Shown piece after piece: positions 8,992-18,701 of a DNA stretch of 64,000 nucleotides. Source of the DNA: GCA-1730015 sp964583825. Its GTDB lineage: Bacteria; Pseudomonadota; Gammaproteobacteria; Granulosicoccales; Granulosicoccaceae. The DNA lies in NCBI GenBank assembly GCA_964583825.1, contig CAZOXM010000007.1, positions 14,351 to 78,350 on the forward strand. Direction: 5' to 3'. Position 1 is the stretch's first letter, and every line of letters begins with the position of its first letter. A model generated the notes under the pieces. It did no database searches. It saw nothing but the letters and a program-made list of their open reading frames with translations, and had not been told where the DNA came from. The position numbers and the translations under genes were made by a program.

Positions 8992-10131
8992 TTGCGTAAA
9001 CACGCAATACTCACGCTTGCGGACGGCACAAAATTCCATGGCTACGCCCTGGGTGCCTCGGGTGTAGCCGTCGGGGAAGTTGTCTTTAACACGGCAATGA
9101 CAGGGTATCAGGAAATACTGACCGACCCGTCCTACGCGCAACAGATGGTGACCCTGACGGTGCCCCACGTGGGCAATACCGGGACGAACCCCTTCGACGA
9201 AGAGTCGGCGAATGTTCACGCCAGCGGCCTGATCATTCGCGATGCACCGCTTCGAACCAGCAGTTTTCGCAGTGAGAAAACGCTGGCAGACTATCTGAAA
9301 GACAAGGGTTGCGTTGCTATCGAGGGCGTGGATACCAGGCGATTGACTCGCCACCTGCGAATGCATGGCGCGCAGGTCGGCATGATTGATTGCCGCGACA
9401 CCCCGGACGATGCCGACACTGGTTCGCGCATTGCGGCCTTTGGCAGCCTGGTCGGTCGTGATCTCGCTCAGCTGGTATCCACAGCGGATTCGTTCGAATG
9501 GCTGGAGGGCACGTGGCAGCTTGGCGATACCTTTCAGCCATCGCCAGCGGACGCGCGCCACGTAGTTGCCTGGGACTACGGCATTAAAAGAAACATTCTG
9601 CGCATGCTGGCTGATCAGGGTTGTCGTGTCACGGTGGTCAATGCCCGGACCTCAGCTGATGAGGTGCTGTCGATGCAACCCGACGGTGTGTTTCTGTCCA
9701 ACGGTCCGGGCGACCCGGAGCCGTGCGACTACGCCATTGAAGCGATACGGCAGGTGCTGTTAACAAAAATACCGGTATTTGGCATATGTCTCGGCCATCA
9801 GTTACTCGCGCTCGCCAGCGGTGCAAGGACGATGAAAATGAAATTCGGTCATCACGGGGCCAATCATCCGGTGATTGATCTGGACACCAGCCGCGTGATG
9901 ATCAGCAGCCAGAACCACGGTTTCTGTGTCGACGAAGACAGTCTGCCGAGCAGTGTGCGCCCGACGCACCGGTCTCTGTTTGACAACACACTGCAGGGCA
10001 TAGAACGCACGGACGTGCCGGCATTCAGTTTTCAGGGGCACCCGGAAGCGAGTCCCGGACCGCACGATGTGGCGGCGCTTTTCAAACGATTCACTGACCT
10101 GATTGACGCGAACAAACATGCCCGGTCGTAG
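8992..10131 (+). CDS. carA: Carbamoyl-phosphate synthase small (glutaminase) subunit
   Basis: CarA hydrolyses glutamine and channels ammonia to CarB to make carbamoyl phosphate for arginine and pyrimidine synthesis. The 379-residue protein has the CPSase small-chain N-terminal domain and a C-terminal class I amidotransferase domain. The nucleophile is Cys266 in FGICLGHQ, with His350 and Glu352 in GHPEA completing the triad. The start is TTG, with GAGAAC about eight bases upstream; no better in-frame start gives the conserved N-terminus. It overlaps carB by 14 bases. Confidence 0.97.
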   Translation: MRKHAILTLADGTKFHGYALGASGVAVGEVVFNTAMTGYQEILTDPSYAQQMVTLTVPHVGNTGTNPFDEESANVHASGLIIRDAPLRTSSFRSEKTLADYLKDKGCVAIEGVDTRRLTRHLRMHGAQVGMIDCRDTPDDADTGSRIAAFGSLVGRDLAQLVSTADSFEWLEGTWQLGDTFQPSPADARHVVAWDYGIKRNILRMLADQGCRVTVVNARTSADEVLSMQPDGVFLSNGPGDPEPCDYAIEAIRQVLLTKIPVFGICLGHQLLALASGARTMKMKFGHHGANHPVIDLDTSRVMISSQNHGFCVDEDSLPSSVRPTHRSLFDNTLQGIERTDVPAFSFQGHPEASPGPHDVAALFKRFTDLIDANKHARS

Positions 10132-13100
10132 CGATATAAAGAACATTCTTGTGATCGGCGCCGGGCCCATTGTGATCGGTCAGGCGTGCGAGTTCGACTA
10201 CTCCGGGGCACAGGCGTGCAAGGCGCTGCGGGAGGAAGGCTACCGGGTCATTCTGGTGAACTCGAATCCGGCAACCATCATGACGGACCCGGCCACTGCA
10301 GATGCAATCTACATTGAGCCGGTCGAGTGGCGCACGGTCGAGCGGATTATTGCCCGCGAAAAGCCCGACGCCATCTTGCCGACAATGGGCGGTCAGACAG
10401 GTCTGAACTGCGCGCTCGATCTGGATCGGGAAGGCGTGCTCACCCGCTACGGCGTCGAACTCATTGGCGCCAGGCCCGAGGCCATAGACCTGGCCGAGGA
10501 TCGCGACAAGTTCCGTCGTGCGATGACTGAAATCGGGCTGGCAACGCCTCGTGCCGAAATCGCACACACGATGGAAGCGGCTTACGAGGGGCTCGAAAAG
10601 ATCGGATTCCCGGTCATCATCCGTCCGTCTTTCACCATGGGTGGCAGTGGTGGTGGCATTGCCTACAATCGCGATGAGTTCACCGAGATCTGTCAGCGCG
10701 GCCTGTCTCTGTCGCGTACAACAGAGATCCTGATGGAAGAATCCGTGCTCGGCTGGAAGGAGTACGAGATGGAAGTCGTCCGGGATAAGGCCGACAACTG
10801 CATTATTGTGTGCTCCATTGAAAACCTTGATCCGATGGGAGTGCACACCGGTGACTCAATCACCGTTGCACCGGCGCAAACGCTCACCGACAAGGAATAC
10901 CAGATCATGCGCAATGCGTCGATTGATGTATTGCGTAAAGTCGGTGTGGAAACCGGGGGCTCAAATGTACAGTTCGCAGTGAACCCCGATAACGGCTCAC
11001 TCATTGTGATCGAAATGAACCCGCGCGTATCCAGGTCATCGGCGCTGGCTTCAAAAGCGACCGGTTTCCCGATCGCCAAGGTCGCTGCAAAACTCGCTGT
11101 CGGGTTTACGCTCGATGAACTGCGTAACGACATTACCGGTGGACAAACACCAGCGTCTTTCGAGCCGGCCATCGACTACGTCGTTACCAAGATGCCGCGC
11201 TTTGCGTTCGAAAAATTTCCCACCGCTGATGCCGGTCTGACCACGCAGATGAAGTCGGTCGGCGAAGTCATGGCCATTGGCCGAAATCAACAGGAATCTC
11301 TGCAAAAAGCACTGCGCGGGCTGGAAATCGGGGTGTCCGGACTCGACGAAATCCTTTCACCGGAACTGACGGTAGAAGAACAGCAAACGGAGCTTGAACT
11401 GCAGCTAAGCCAGCCGTCGGATAAGCGTTTGTGGTACGTGGCCGACGCGTTCCGGCACGGTTTTTCACTGCAGCAGGTGCACAAAATCACCCGCATCGAT
11501 CCGTGGTTTCTGGCGCAAATTGAAGACCTCGTGTCCACCGAAAGTGATGTGCGTGACATGACGCTCAGCGGCATGGATGCGACAACCATGCGGTGGCTGA
11601 AGCGCAAGGGCTTTTCGGATCAGCGGCTTGCGAATTTATTGCGTATCAGCGAACAACAGGTGCGCGATCATCGCCATGCATTGAGTGTTCGTCCGGTGTA
11701 CAAACGGGTCGACACCTGTGCTGCCGAGTTTGCAACCAACACCGCCTACATGTACTCCACGTATGATGAAGAGTGTGAGGCGGCGCCGACGGATCGCGAC
11801 AAAATAGTTGTGCTTGGTGGTGGACCAAACCGAATAGGGCAGGGAATAGAGTTTGACTACTGCTGCGTGCATGCCGCCCTCGCGCTGCGCGAGGATGGCT
11901 TCGAAACCATTATGGTCAACTGTAATCCGGAGACAGTCTCGACCGACTACGACACCTCTGACCGTCTGTACTTCGAACCGCTGACGCTTGAGGATGTCAC
12001 TGAAATCCTGCATGTCGAAAATCCGCAGGGAGTGATCGTGCAATACGGTGGTCAAACACCGTTGAAGCTCGCTGAATCACTGTGGCAAAACGGTGCACCG
12101 ATTATTGGTACATCGCCTGATGCCATCGATCTGGCCGAGGATCGTGAGCGTTTTAAACAACTGCTGAACAAAACCGGTTTACTGCAACCACCTAATGAAA
12201 CCGCGGCGAGTGTAGAGCAGGCCTTGGCCGGAGCCGCGCATATAGGCTATCCGCTCGTGGTCCGGCCCTCTTATGTGCTGGGCGGACGGGCGATGCAGAT
12301 TGTGTACAGCGATGATGAACTCAGTACCTATATGCAAACGGCGGTATCCGTTTCCAACGATGCACCGGTGCTGCTCGATCACTTTCTCGATGATGCGATC
12401 GAGGTTGATGTCGATGCGGTCTGCGATGGCGAGTCGGTGATCATCGGCGGTATTATGGAGCACATAGAGCAAGCCGGCGTCCACAGTGGGGACTCCGGTT
12501 GCTCGCTGCCACCGTACAGCCTGAGCGAAGACATTCAAACGCAGCTGCATTCGCAGATGTCGCAACTGGCGCTCGAACTCGGTGTTTGCGGCCTGGTCAA
12601 CGCGCAGTTTGCGATCAAAGGGCACGAAATTTATGTGCTAGAGGTCAATCCGCGTGCTTCCCGCACAGTGCCGTTCGTGTCGAAGGCAACCGGAATGCCA
12701 CTGGCGGCCATTGCAGCGCGCTGCATGAGTGGGCGCTCTCTTGCGGCACAGGGCCACACAGCCGCCCGGAAATCCGCATTCTTTTCAGTCAAAGAGTCGG
12801 TGTTTCCATTTAACAAATTTCCTGGCGTCGATCCGCTGCTCGGTCCCGAAATGAAATCGACCGGAGAAGTCATGGGCAGTGGCCGCAGTTTTGCCGAGGC
12901 CTTTAACAAGAGTTCGCTGGCTGCGGGAATGCCACTACCGGTTGAGGGTCGGGTCTTGCTTAGCGTGCGCGATGCTGACAAACCGGCGGCTGTTAAGCTC
13001 GCGGCGATATTCCACCAGGCAGGTTTCAAACTCGTAGCGACCACTGGCACGCACGCTGCGATAGACTCCGCCGGAGTGCCTTGTGAGTTTGCGAACAAAG

Positions 13101-13354
13101 TGGCGCAGGGGCGACCACACGTTGTTGATATGATAAAAAATAAAGAGCTCGCCCTGATCATCAATACCACCGAAGGACAGCAGGCAATCGCGGATTCATT
13201 TCTTATCCGGCGGGAAACGCTGAACCATCGCATTGCGTACGCGACCACGATGGCGGCAGCTGAAGCGATCGGGGCTGTAATTGGAAACACCGGACAGGGG
13301 ACTCCTGTCGATCGGGTCTACAGCCTGAGTGAAATACATGAGGAATCTCTATGA
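10118..13354 (+). CDS. carB: Carbamoyl-phosphate synthase large subunit
   Basis: CarB makes carbamoyl phosphate from bicarbonate, ammonia and two ATP. The 1078-residue protein has two homologous ATP-grasp halves, beginning near residues 1 (ILVIGAGPIVIGQ) and about 555 (VVLGGGPNRIGQG). A C-terminal MGS-like allosteric domain covers the last 140 residues or so. I chose the ATG at 10118 because it gives the family's N-terminus MPGRSDIKNIL; an upstream TTG at 10103 would add five residues inside carA. The stop overlaps greA by four bases. Confidence 0.97.
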   Translation: MPGRSDIKNILVIGAGPIVIGQACEFDYSGAQACKALREEGYRVILVNSNPATIMTDPATADAIYIEPVEWRTVERIIAREKPDAILPTMGGQTGLNCALDLDREGVLTRYGVELIGARPEAIDLAEDRDKFRRAMTEIGLATPRAEIAHTMEAAYEGLEKIGFPVIIRPSFTMGGSGGGIAYNRDEFTEICQRGLSLSRTTEILMEESVLGWKEYEMEVVRDKADNCIIVCSIENLDPMGVHTGDSITVAPAQTLTDKEYQIMRNASIDVLRKVGVETGGSNVQFAVNPDNGSLIVIEMNPRVSRSSALASKATGFPIAKVAAKLAVGFTLDELRNDITGGQTPASFEPAIDYVVTKMPRFAFEKFPTADAGLTTQMKSVGEVMAIGRNQQESLQKALRGLEIGVSGLDEILSPELTVEEQQTELELQLSQPSDKRLWYVADAFRHGFSLQQVHKITRIDPWFLAQIEDLVSTESDVRDMTLSGMDATTMRWLKRKGFSDQRLANLLRISEQQVRDHRHALSVRPVYKRVDTCAAEFATNTAYMYSTYDEECEAAPTDRDKIVVLGGGPNRIGQGIEFDYCCVHAALALREDGFETIMVNCNPETVSTDYDTSDRLYFEPLTLEDVTEILHVENPQGVIVQYGGQTPLKLAESLWQNGAPIIGTSPDAIDLAEDRERFKQLLNKTGLLQPPNETAASVEQALAGAAHIGYPLVVRPSYVLGGRAMQIVYSDDELSTYMQTAVSVSNDAPVLLDHFLDDAIEVDVDAVCDGESVIIGGIMEHIEQAGVHSGDSGCSLPPYSLSEDIQTQLHSQMSQLALELGVCGLVNAQFAIKGHEIYVLEVNPRASRTVPFVSKATGMPLAAIAARCMSGRSLAAQGHTAARKSAFFSVKESVFPFNKFPGVDPLLGPEMKSTGEVMGSGRSFAEAFNKSSLAAGMPLPVEGRVLLSVRDADKPAAVKLAAIFHQAGFKLVATTGTHAAIDSAGVPCEFANKVAQGRPHVVDMIKNKELALIINTTEGQQAIADSFLIRRETLNHRIAYATTMAAAEAIGAVIGNTGQGTPVDRVYSLSEIHEESL

Positions 13355-13827
13355 GCAAGGTGCCACTGACTGCTAAAGGTGCCGAACTGTTGCGTGAGGA
13401 ATTGTCCGATCTCAAATCGGTACAGCGGCCGCGCGTGATAGAAGCCATCGCCGAAGCCCGCGAACACGGTGATCTAAAAGAAAATGCGGAGTATCATGCG
13501 GCGCGAGAACAGCAGAGCTTCATTGAAGGCAGAATAAAAGATATAGAAGCCAAGCTGTCGAATGCTCAGGTCATCGACGTCACGCAAATGAAAGCGAACG
13601 GCAAGGTAATATTTGGCGCTACCGTTGAGCTGACTGATCTCGATACTGACGAGAGCGTGACGTACCAGATTGTCGGGGACGATGAGGCAGACATCAAAAA
13701 AGGAATGATCAGCTTCAGTTCTCCGCTTGCGCGCGCCATGATTGGCAGGGTGGAAGGTGATGACATCAGCTTTGATGCCCCCGGCGGTACCCGTGAATAC
13801 GAGGTGATCAAAGTCAGTTACATCTGA
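13351..13827 (+). CDS. greA: Transcription elongation factor GreA
   Basis: GreA rescues backtracked RNA polymerase by stimulating transcript cleavage through the secondary channel. The 158-residue length is typical. The N-terminal coiled coil (about 1-75) has the tip motif DLKENAEYHAARE, including the acidic residues that reach the active site. The C-terminal FKBP-like domain follows. The ATG overlaps the carB stop (ATGA), so carA-carB-greA is read as one unit, the arrangement seen in many gammaproteobacteria. Confidence 0.97.
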   Translation: MSKVPLTAKGAELLREELSDLKSVQRPRVIEAIAEAREHGDLKENAEYHAAREQQSFIEGRIKDIEAKLSNAQVIDVTQMKANGKVIFGATVELTDLDTDESVTYQIVGDDEADIKKGMISFSSPLARAMIGRVEGDDISFDAPGGTREYEVIKVSYI

Positions 13828-13912
13828 CATCCGGCCAGTAGCAGAACAAAAACTCCGTCAGGTGACTGCCTGTCGGCTCATCACCTGTTCTGTGCCCGCG
13901 GCACCCGGTGCG

Positions 13913-14212
13913 TTAGCTCTTGGGGAAGAAAACCATCGGCCTTTCGTGATTGCGTTTGAAAAGCACGGCAGTCTGCCCTATTTGTTGTATAACGTGGGCA
14001 TCACGCTCTTGCGCTATGCTGGTGATGAGCCCCTTGCGCGCTTCGCGATCCGCGGCGCTCACCTTTATTTTGATCAGTTCATGATGCGCCAGCGCGATGT
14101 CAAGCTCGGCAAGGACGGCGTCGGTCACGCCTTTTTGTCCGATACGCACAACCGGCTGCAATTCATGACACAGTGACAGCAGGTGTTTTAACTGTTTTTT
14201 ATTGGGCGTCAT
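13913..14212 (-). CDS. yhbY: YhbY-family CRM-domain RNA-binding protein
   Basis: This 99-residue protein is a single CRM (CRS1-YhbY) domain, a KH-like fold that binds pre-50S ribosomal particles. The family signature GQKGVT near residue 27 and the block ELIKIKV near 45 are clear. I set the start at the ATG giving MTPNKKQLKHL, which matches the usual length; an upstream ATG at 14257 would add 15 residues with no family similarity. It is antisense to its neighbours and divergent from rlmE, the usual greA-yhbY-rlmE arrangement. Confidence 0.93.
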   Translation of the reverse strand: MTPNKKQLKHLLSLCHELQPVVRIGQKGVTDAVLAELDIALAHHELIKIKVSAADREARKGLITSIAQERDAHVIQQIGQTAVLFKRNHERPMVFFPKS

Positions 14213-14268
14213 TAAAAGCGGTAGGGTAGAAGCAGAAGCGAAGCAACCAGTGTACACGGATTGGAATA

Positions 14269-14910
14269 ATGAGTCGCAGTAAGAGCAGCCGTCGCTGGCT
14301 CAAAGAGCATCACAGCGATGATTTCGTCATCAAATCGCGGCAGCAGAACTGGCGATCGCGTGCGGTATACAAGCTGGCTGAAATAGATCAGCGGGACCGC
14401 CTGATCAAACCCGATTCATGTGTGATAGAACTGGGTGCTGCCCCCGGCGGGTGGACCCAGTATGCGGCCGAAAAAATCGGTGCCGCCGGCGTATTGGTCG
14501 CGGTAGACATCCTGCCGATGGACCCGGTTGAGGGCGCGGTGATCATTCAGGCTGACTTTACAGAAAATGAGGCGGTGGGCGAAATCGAGCGATGTCTGAA
14601 TGGGCGTCAGGCAGACCTTGTATTGTCTGACATGGCCCCCAATTTCACAGGACAGCTGGCAGTTGATCAGCCCCGTTCCATTTATCTCGCCGAATTGGCA
14701 CTGGATATGTGTAGCGAGTTTATGTCTCCAGGCGGGAGCCTGCTGGTGAAAACTTTCCACGGGACTGGTTTTGAAACGCTCAATCAGGCGATGCGTGAGC
14801 GGTTCGATTCGGTGAGGAGCCGAAAACCAGCTGCCTCTCGCGCACGTAGTCGCGAGGTGTACCTGCTTGCACAAGGCTGGCGATCCGGGAACTCCGATCG
14901 GCGCCGATAA
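14269..14910 (+). CDS. rlmE: 23S rRNA (uridine-2'-O-)-methyltransferase
   Basis: RlmE (FtsJ/RrmJ) methylates the 2'-O of U2552 (E. coli numbering) in the ribosomal A-loop, using S-adenosylmethionine. The 213-residue protein shows the SAM-binding motif ELGAAPGGWTQ at about 54-64 and the complete catalytic tetrad Lys35, Asp121 (SDMAPN), Lys161 (VKTFHG) and Glu196 (SREVYLL). It lies directly upstream of ftsH, an ancient gammaproteobacterial pairing linked to the heat-shock response. Confidence 0.96.
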   Translation: MSRSKSSRRWLKEHHSDDFVIKSRQQNWRSRAVYKLAEIDQRDRLIKPDSCVIELGAAPGGWTQYAAEKIGAAGVLVAVDILPMDPVEGAVIIQADFTENEAVGEIERCLNGRQADLVLSDMAPNFTGQLAVDQPRSIYLAELALDMCSEFMSPGGSLLVKTFHGTGFETLNQAMRERFDSVRSRKPAASRARSREVYLLAQGWRSGNSDRRR

Positions 14911-14986
14911 CGGTGATATTGGTTTATACTCACTGTGCACCAGGGACCATGAAGTGCCGGTGATAAACAACTAGAGGCGATTCGGC

Positions 14987-16939
14987 TTGAACGACCTGTT
15001 TAAAAATGTTCTTTTGTGGGTAGTGATCGCTGTCATTTTAGTGGCGGTGTTTAACAATCTCGGTAGCCAGGCGCAAACCGGCACCCCGATTTCCTATTCT
15101 GATTTCATTGAAGACGTCAAATCCGGCGAAGTCCGCACGGCTGTGATATCGGGCAATGATATCTCCGGCGTATCCAATTCCGGCAGGTATAACACCTACA
15201 GCCCGGAATCGGATAACCGATCGCTCATCGGTGACCTGCTCGATGCGGGTGTCAAAATCGAAGCCAAACCACCGGAAAGCCCGAATCTGCTGTTGCAGTT
15301 GCTGCTGAATACGTTCCCGTTTCTGTTATTTATCGGGATCTGGATCTACTTCATGCGCCAGATGCAGGGCGGCGGCGGTGGCCGCGGCGCCATGTCCTTT
15401 GGAAAAAGCAAAGCGCGGTTGCTCGGTGAAGATCAGGTCAAGGTGACCTTCGCCGATGTTGCCGGCGTGGAAGAGGCGAAGGACGAGGTTGCGGAACTGG
15501 TGGAGTTTCTGCGCGACCCGGGAAAATTCCAGAAGCTCGGCGGTAAAATCCCTCGCGGCGTGCTGCTGGTCGGATCACCGGGTACGGGTAAAACTCTGCT
15601 CGCCAAGGCGATTGCCGGCGAAGCAAAAGTGCCGTTTTTTACTATTTCCGGTTCCGACTTTGTAGAAATGTTCGTCGGTGTTGGTGCCTCGCGCGTCCGG
15701 GATATGTTTGAGCAGGCAAAGAAACACGCGCCATGCATTATTTTTATCGATGAAATCGACGCGGTTGGTAGGCATCGTGGTGCAGGCCTCGGCGGCGGTC
15801 ACGACGAACGCGAGCAGACTCTGAATCAGCTGCTGGTGGAAATGGATGGTTTTGAAGGCAATGAAGGTGTCATTGTCATCGCTGCCACCAACCGTCCGGA
15901 TGTGCTGGACCCGGCGCTGCTGCGTCCCGGCAGATTCGACCGCCAGGTGGTGGTGCCGCTGCCGGATGTGCGCGGAAGAGAGCAGATACTGCGTGTTCAC
16001 ATGAACAAGGTACCGGTGGCAGACAACGTCAGGCCGGACTTGCTGGCGCGCGGTACACCGGGATTCTCCGGTGCTGATCTGGCCAACCTCGTGAACGAAG
16101 CTGCCCTGTTCGCCGCTCGTGCAGACAAAAAACTGGTCGAGATGGCCGAGTTCGAAAGAGCCAAAGACAAAATCATGATGGGTGCCGAGCGCAAGTCCAT
16201 GGTGATGACCGAGGATGAGAAGAAGCTGACTGCGTACCACGAAGCTGGTCATGCGATTGTGGGCAGACTCGTGCCGGATCACGATCCTGTCTACAAAGTC
16301 ACCATTATTCCGCGCGGCAGAGCGTTGGGTGTCACCATGTTTCTGCCGGAACAGGACCGCTACAGTCTCAGTAAGCTCGGGTTGGAAAGTCAGATATCGA
16401 GTCTGTACGGTGGCCGCGTTGCCGAGGAAATCATTTTCGGTGCAGATAAAGTCACGACCGGTGCATCAAGCGACATTGAACGTGCCACCGAACTTGCGCG
16501 CAACATGGTCACCAAGTGGGGGCTGTCGAACCTGCTCGGTCCGCTGGCTTACAGTGAAGAGGAGGGCGAGGTTTTCCTCGGTCGCAGTACGTCACAGCCC
16601 AAACAGATTTCGAGTTCGACGAAAGAGTCGATCGACTCTGAAGTGCGCGCCATCATCGACCGCAACTATGAGCGGGCAGAGGACATCCTGCGCACCAATA
16701 TGCACATCCTGCACTTGATGGCGGATGCACTGATGAAGTACGAGACTATTGATGTGTCGCAGATCGATGCGATTATGGAAGGGCGTGAGCCTGATCCACC
16801 GTCCGGCTGGACTGACGATGGCGGCAGCGGCGGGGGTAGCCCCCTGAGCGGTGCGGAGGCGACGGACAACGCGCCGGATGACGACACCACAAAAGAGGCT
16901 GACGACGGACCGGTAGCGGATCCCGACCCGGCAAGCTGA
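14987..16939 (+). CDS. ftsH: ATP-dependent zinc metalloprotease FtsH
   Basis: FtsH is the hexameric inner-membrane AAA+ protease that degrades unstable membrane and cytosolic proteins such as LpxC and sigma-32 in relatives. The 650-residue protein has two N-terminal membrane helices (about 6-23 and 100-122) flanking a periplasmic domain. The AAA module has Walker A GSPGTGKT (196-203), Walker B IIFIDEID and a second region of homology ending in PGRFDRQV. The M41 protease domain has HEAGH (418-422). The Walker A second position is Ser where Pro is usual. The acidic, Gly/Asp-rich tail (about 600-650) is variable in the family. The start is TTG. folP, which often follows, is absent. Confidence 0.97.
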   Translation: MNDLFKNVLLWVVIAVILVAVFNNLGSQAQTGTPISYSDFIEDVKSGEVRTAVISGNDISGVSNSGRYNTYSPESDNRSLIGDLLDAGVKIEAKPPESPNLLLQLLLNTFPFLLFIGIWIYFMRQMQGGGGGRGAMSFGKSKARLLGEDQVKVTFADVAGVEEAKDEVAELVEFLRDPGKFQKLGGKIPRGVLLVGSPGTGKTLLAKAIAGEAKVPFFTISGSDFVEMFVGVGASRVRDMFEQAKKHAPCIIFIDEIDAVGRHRGAGLGGGHDEREQTLNQLLVEMDGFEGNEGVIVIAATNRPDVLDPALLRPGRFDRQVVVPLPDVRGREQILRVHMNKVPVADNVRPDLLARGTPGFSGADLANLVNEAALFAARADKKLVEMAEFERAKDKIMMGAERKSMVMTEDEKKLTAYHEAGHAIVGRLVPDHDPVYKVTIIPRGRALGVTMFLPEQDRYSLSKLGLESQISSLYGGRVAEEIIFGADKVTTGASSDIERATELARNMVTKWGLSNLLGPLAYSEEEGEVFLGRSTSQPKQISSSTKESIDSEVRAIIDRNYERAEDILRTNMHILHLMADALMKYETIDVSQIDAIMEGREPDPPSGWTDDGGSGGGSPLSGAEATDNAPDDDTTKEADDGPVADPDPAS

Positions 16940-16955
16940 ATTTAATCATCTTCAG

Positions 16956-16986
16956 AACGGCCACCGTAAAGGTGGCCGTTTTTATT
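16956..16986 (+). terminator. Rho-independent terminator after ftsH
   Basis: A perfect 10-bp stem, AACGGCCACC (16956-16965) with GGTGGCCGTT (16971-16980), closes a 5-base loop and is followed by TTTATT. It ends the rlmE-ftsH transcript. Confidence 0.85.
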
Positions 16987-17082
16987 GTGCGCGGCTAGCG
17001 ATAGCACAGATCTTGCGAGGTCGACGGTTTGTGCCGTGTCATCAGCCTGCAGGCACTGAACCCAATTCCCGGAGCTAATTCA

Positions 17083-18420
17083 ATGGCCAGAAAGTATTTT
17101 GGAACCGACGGTATGCGCGGTCACGTCGGCACAGAGCCGATGACAGCCGGCACGGTCATGAAGCTTGGCTGGGCTGCCGGAAAAGTACTCGCCGATCAGG
17201 GCAACAAAGACGTCATCATCGGAAAAGATACACGGGTGTCCGGTTATTTGTTTGAGTCGGCGCTGGAGGCAGGGCTGTCGTCGGCTGGTATCAACGTGCG
17301 CCTGCTCGGGCCGATGCCCACCCCCGCAGTCGCCTATCTGACGCGTACTTTCCGCGCGGCAGCGGGCATCGTCATCAGTGCTTCTCACAATCCCTACTAC
17401 GACAATGGGGTGAAGTTCTTTTCTGCCGAGGGCACCAAGCTGCCGGATGAGATCGAAGAATCGATCGAAGAGATGATGGGCCGGGAGATGGAAACGGTAG
17501 ACTCGGCAGAACTGGGGCGGGCGACGCGCATTGATGACGCGCCGGGCCGCTATATAGAATTTTGTAAAAGTACCTTCCCGAGCGGCTTGCGGCTCGACAA
17601 CATGAAAATCGTGGTCGATTCGGCTAACGGGGCTGCCTACCATATTGCCAAAGGGGTGTTCGAGGAACTCGGAGCCGAGGTGGTTGCCATTGGCGCGGAG
17701 CCCGACGGACTCAACATCAACCGGGACTGCGGGGCAACCTCACCGGATCTGCTGCGTGCGCATGTGCTGATGGAGAGGGCTGATGTGGGCGTTGCGCTTG
17801 ATGGTGATGCGGACCGACTCATCATGGTTGATCATCGTGGCGAGATCGTCGACGGGGATGAACTGCTCTACGTGTTGGTTAAGTCAAGACTCGATGCCGG
17901 AGAAAAGGTTGCCGGGGTCGCCGGTACGCTGATGAGCAATCTCGGGCTCGAGCACGGTTTACGTGACCTCGGCGTCGACTTCGTCCGGGCCAAGGTTGGC
18001 GATCGCTACGTGCTTGAAGAATTGCGCAAGCGCGACTGGTGTATTGGTGGTGAGTCGTCCGGCCACATTATCTGCCTTGACAGAACCACCACCGGCGATG
18101 GGCTGGTGGCGGCGTTGCAGGTGCTGGCCTACGTACAGCAGTCGGGGGAATCACTGGCCTCACTCAGGGCGGGAATGACACGTTATCCACAGGTGCTGGT
18201 CAATGTGCCGCTCAGCCGCCGCGAAGCACTTAACGACAACCCGGAGGTTGCCAGTGCGGTGGCGGATGCCGAGCGTGAACTTGGCGATTCCGGTCGCGTT
18301 TTGTTGCGTCCTTCCGGCACAGAGCCGGTGGTGCGGGTGATGGTGGAAGGGCGCGTTGCCAATGATGTTGAAAAGATCTGCCATCGTGTGGCTGAAGCAG
18401 TCGGTCGCGTGCTCGGTTAA
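17083..18420 (+). CDS. glmM: Phosphoglucosamine mutase
   Basis: GlmM interconverts glucosamine-6-phosphate and glucosamine-1-phosphate for peptidoglycan and lipopolysaccharide precursors. With the ATG at 17083 the protein is 445 residues, the usual length, and starts MARKYFGTDGMRG. The active-site phosphoserine is Ser101 in ISASHNP. The metal-binding loop DGDADRL and the C-terminal phosphate-binding block RPSGTEPVVRVMVE are intact. GGAG lies about nine bases upstream of the start. An upstream GTG-type extension to 17029 has no family support. Confidence 0.97.
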   Translation: MARKYFGTDGMRGHVGTEPMTAGTVMKLGWAAGKVLADQGNKDVIIGKDTRVSGYLFESALEAGLSSAGINVRLLGPMPTPAVAYLTRTFRAAAGIVISASHNPYYDNGVKFFSAEGTKLPDEIEESIEEMMGREMETVDSAELGRATRIDDAPGRYIEFCKSTFPSGLRLDNMKIVVDSANGAAYHIAKGVFEELGAEVVAIGAEPDGLNINRDCGATSPDLLRAHVLMERADVGVALDGDADRLIMVDHRGEIVDGDELLYVLVKSRLDAGEKVAGVAGTLMSNLGLEHGLRDLGVDFVRAKVGDRYVLEELRKRDWCIGGESSGHIICLDRTTTGDGLVAALQVLAYVQQSGESLASLRAGMTRYPQVLVNVPLSRREALNDNPEVASAVADAERELGDSGRVLLRPSGTEPVVRVMVEGRVANDVEKICHRVAEAVGRVLG

Positions 18421-18460
18421 CGCATCGCGCCAATCTGTTTTTCCTGAGCTAAGCTTATAG

Positions 18461-18483
18461 CGCCAGTGTGCGCCAGTGTGCGC
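18461..18483. repeat. Two-copy tandem decamer upstream of tpiA
   Basis: CGCCAGTGTG occurs twice in tandem (18461-18480), followed by CGC. It lies in the 281-base gene-free leader between glmM and tpiA. I see no clear promoter or other gene in that leader. Confidence 0.6.
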
Positions 18484-18701
18484 GATCCGTGTTGCGCTGC
18501 CTGTGTGCACCGGCTTGCTGTGTAATGTGGGTGTCGCAGCGGCTGCTGCGAGCAGGGCTAAGCGTATTCTGATTAGTCGGCATGGCACGCTTGCCATCGT
18601 CAATGCATTGCAATTTAGCTGTGCGCGAGGTAGTCTTGCGCGTTTTTGGGCGCGCTCACGCGCCTGTAACTTCCAACCACACCGTGGCTGAGACCAACCG
18701 C

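Noticed and set aside
10103..10117. Upstream TTG start for carB
   Set aside because: It adds five residues not found in the family, whereas ATG 10118 gives the conserved N-terminus.
15572..15595. FtsH Walker A with Ser in place of Pro (GSPGTGKT) as a functional anomaly
   Set aside because: The nucleotide-contacting Gly, Lys and Thr are all kept, so activity should be normal.
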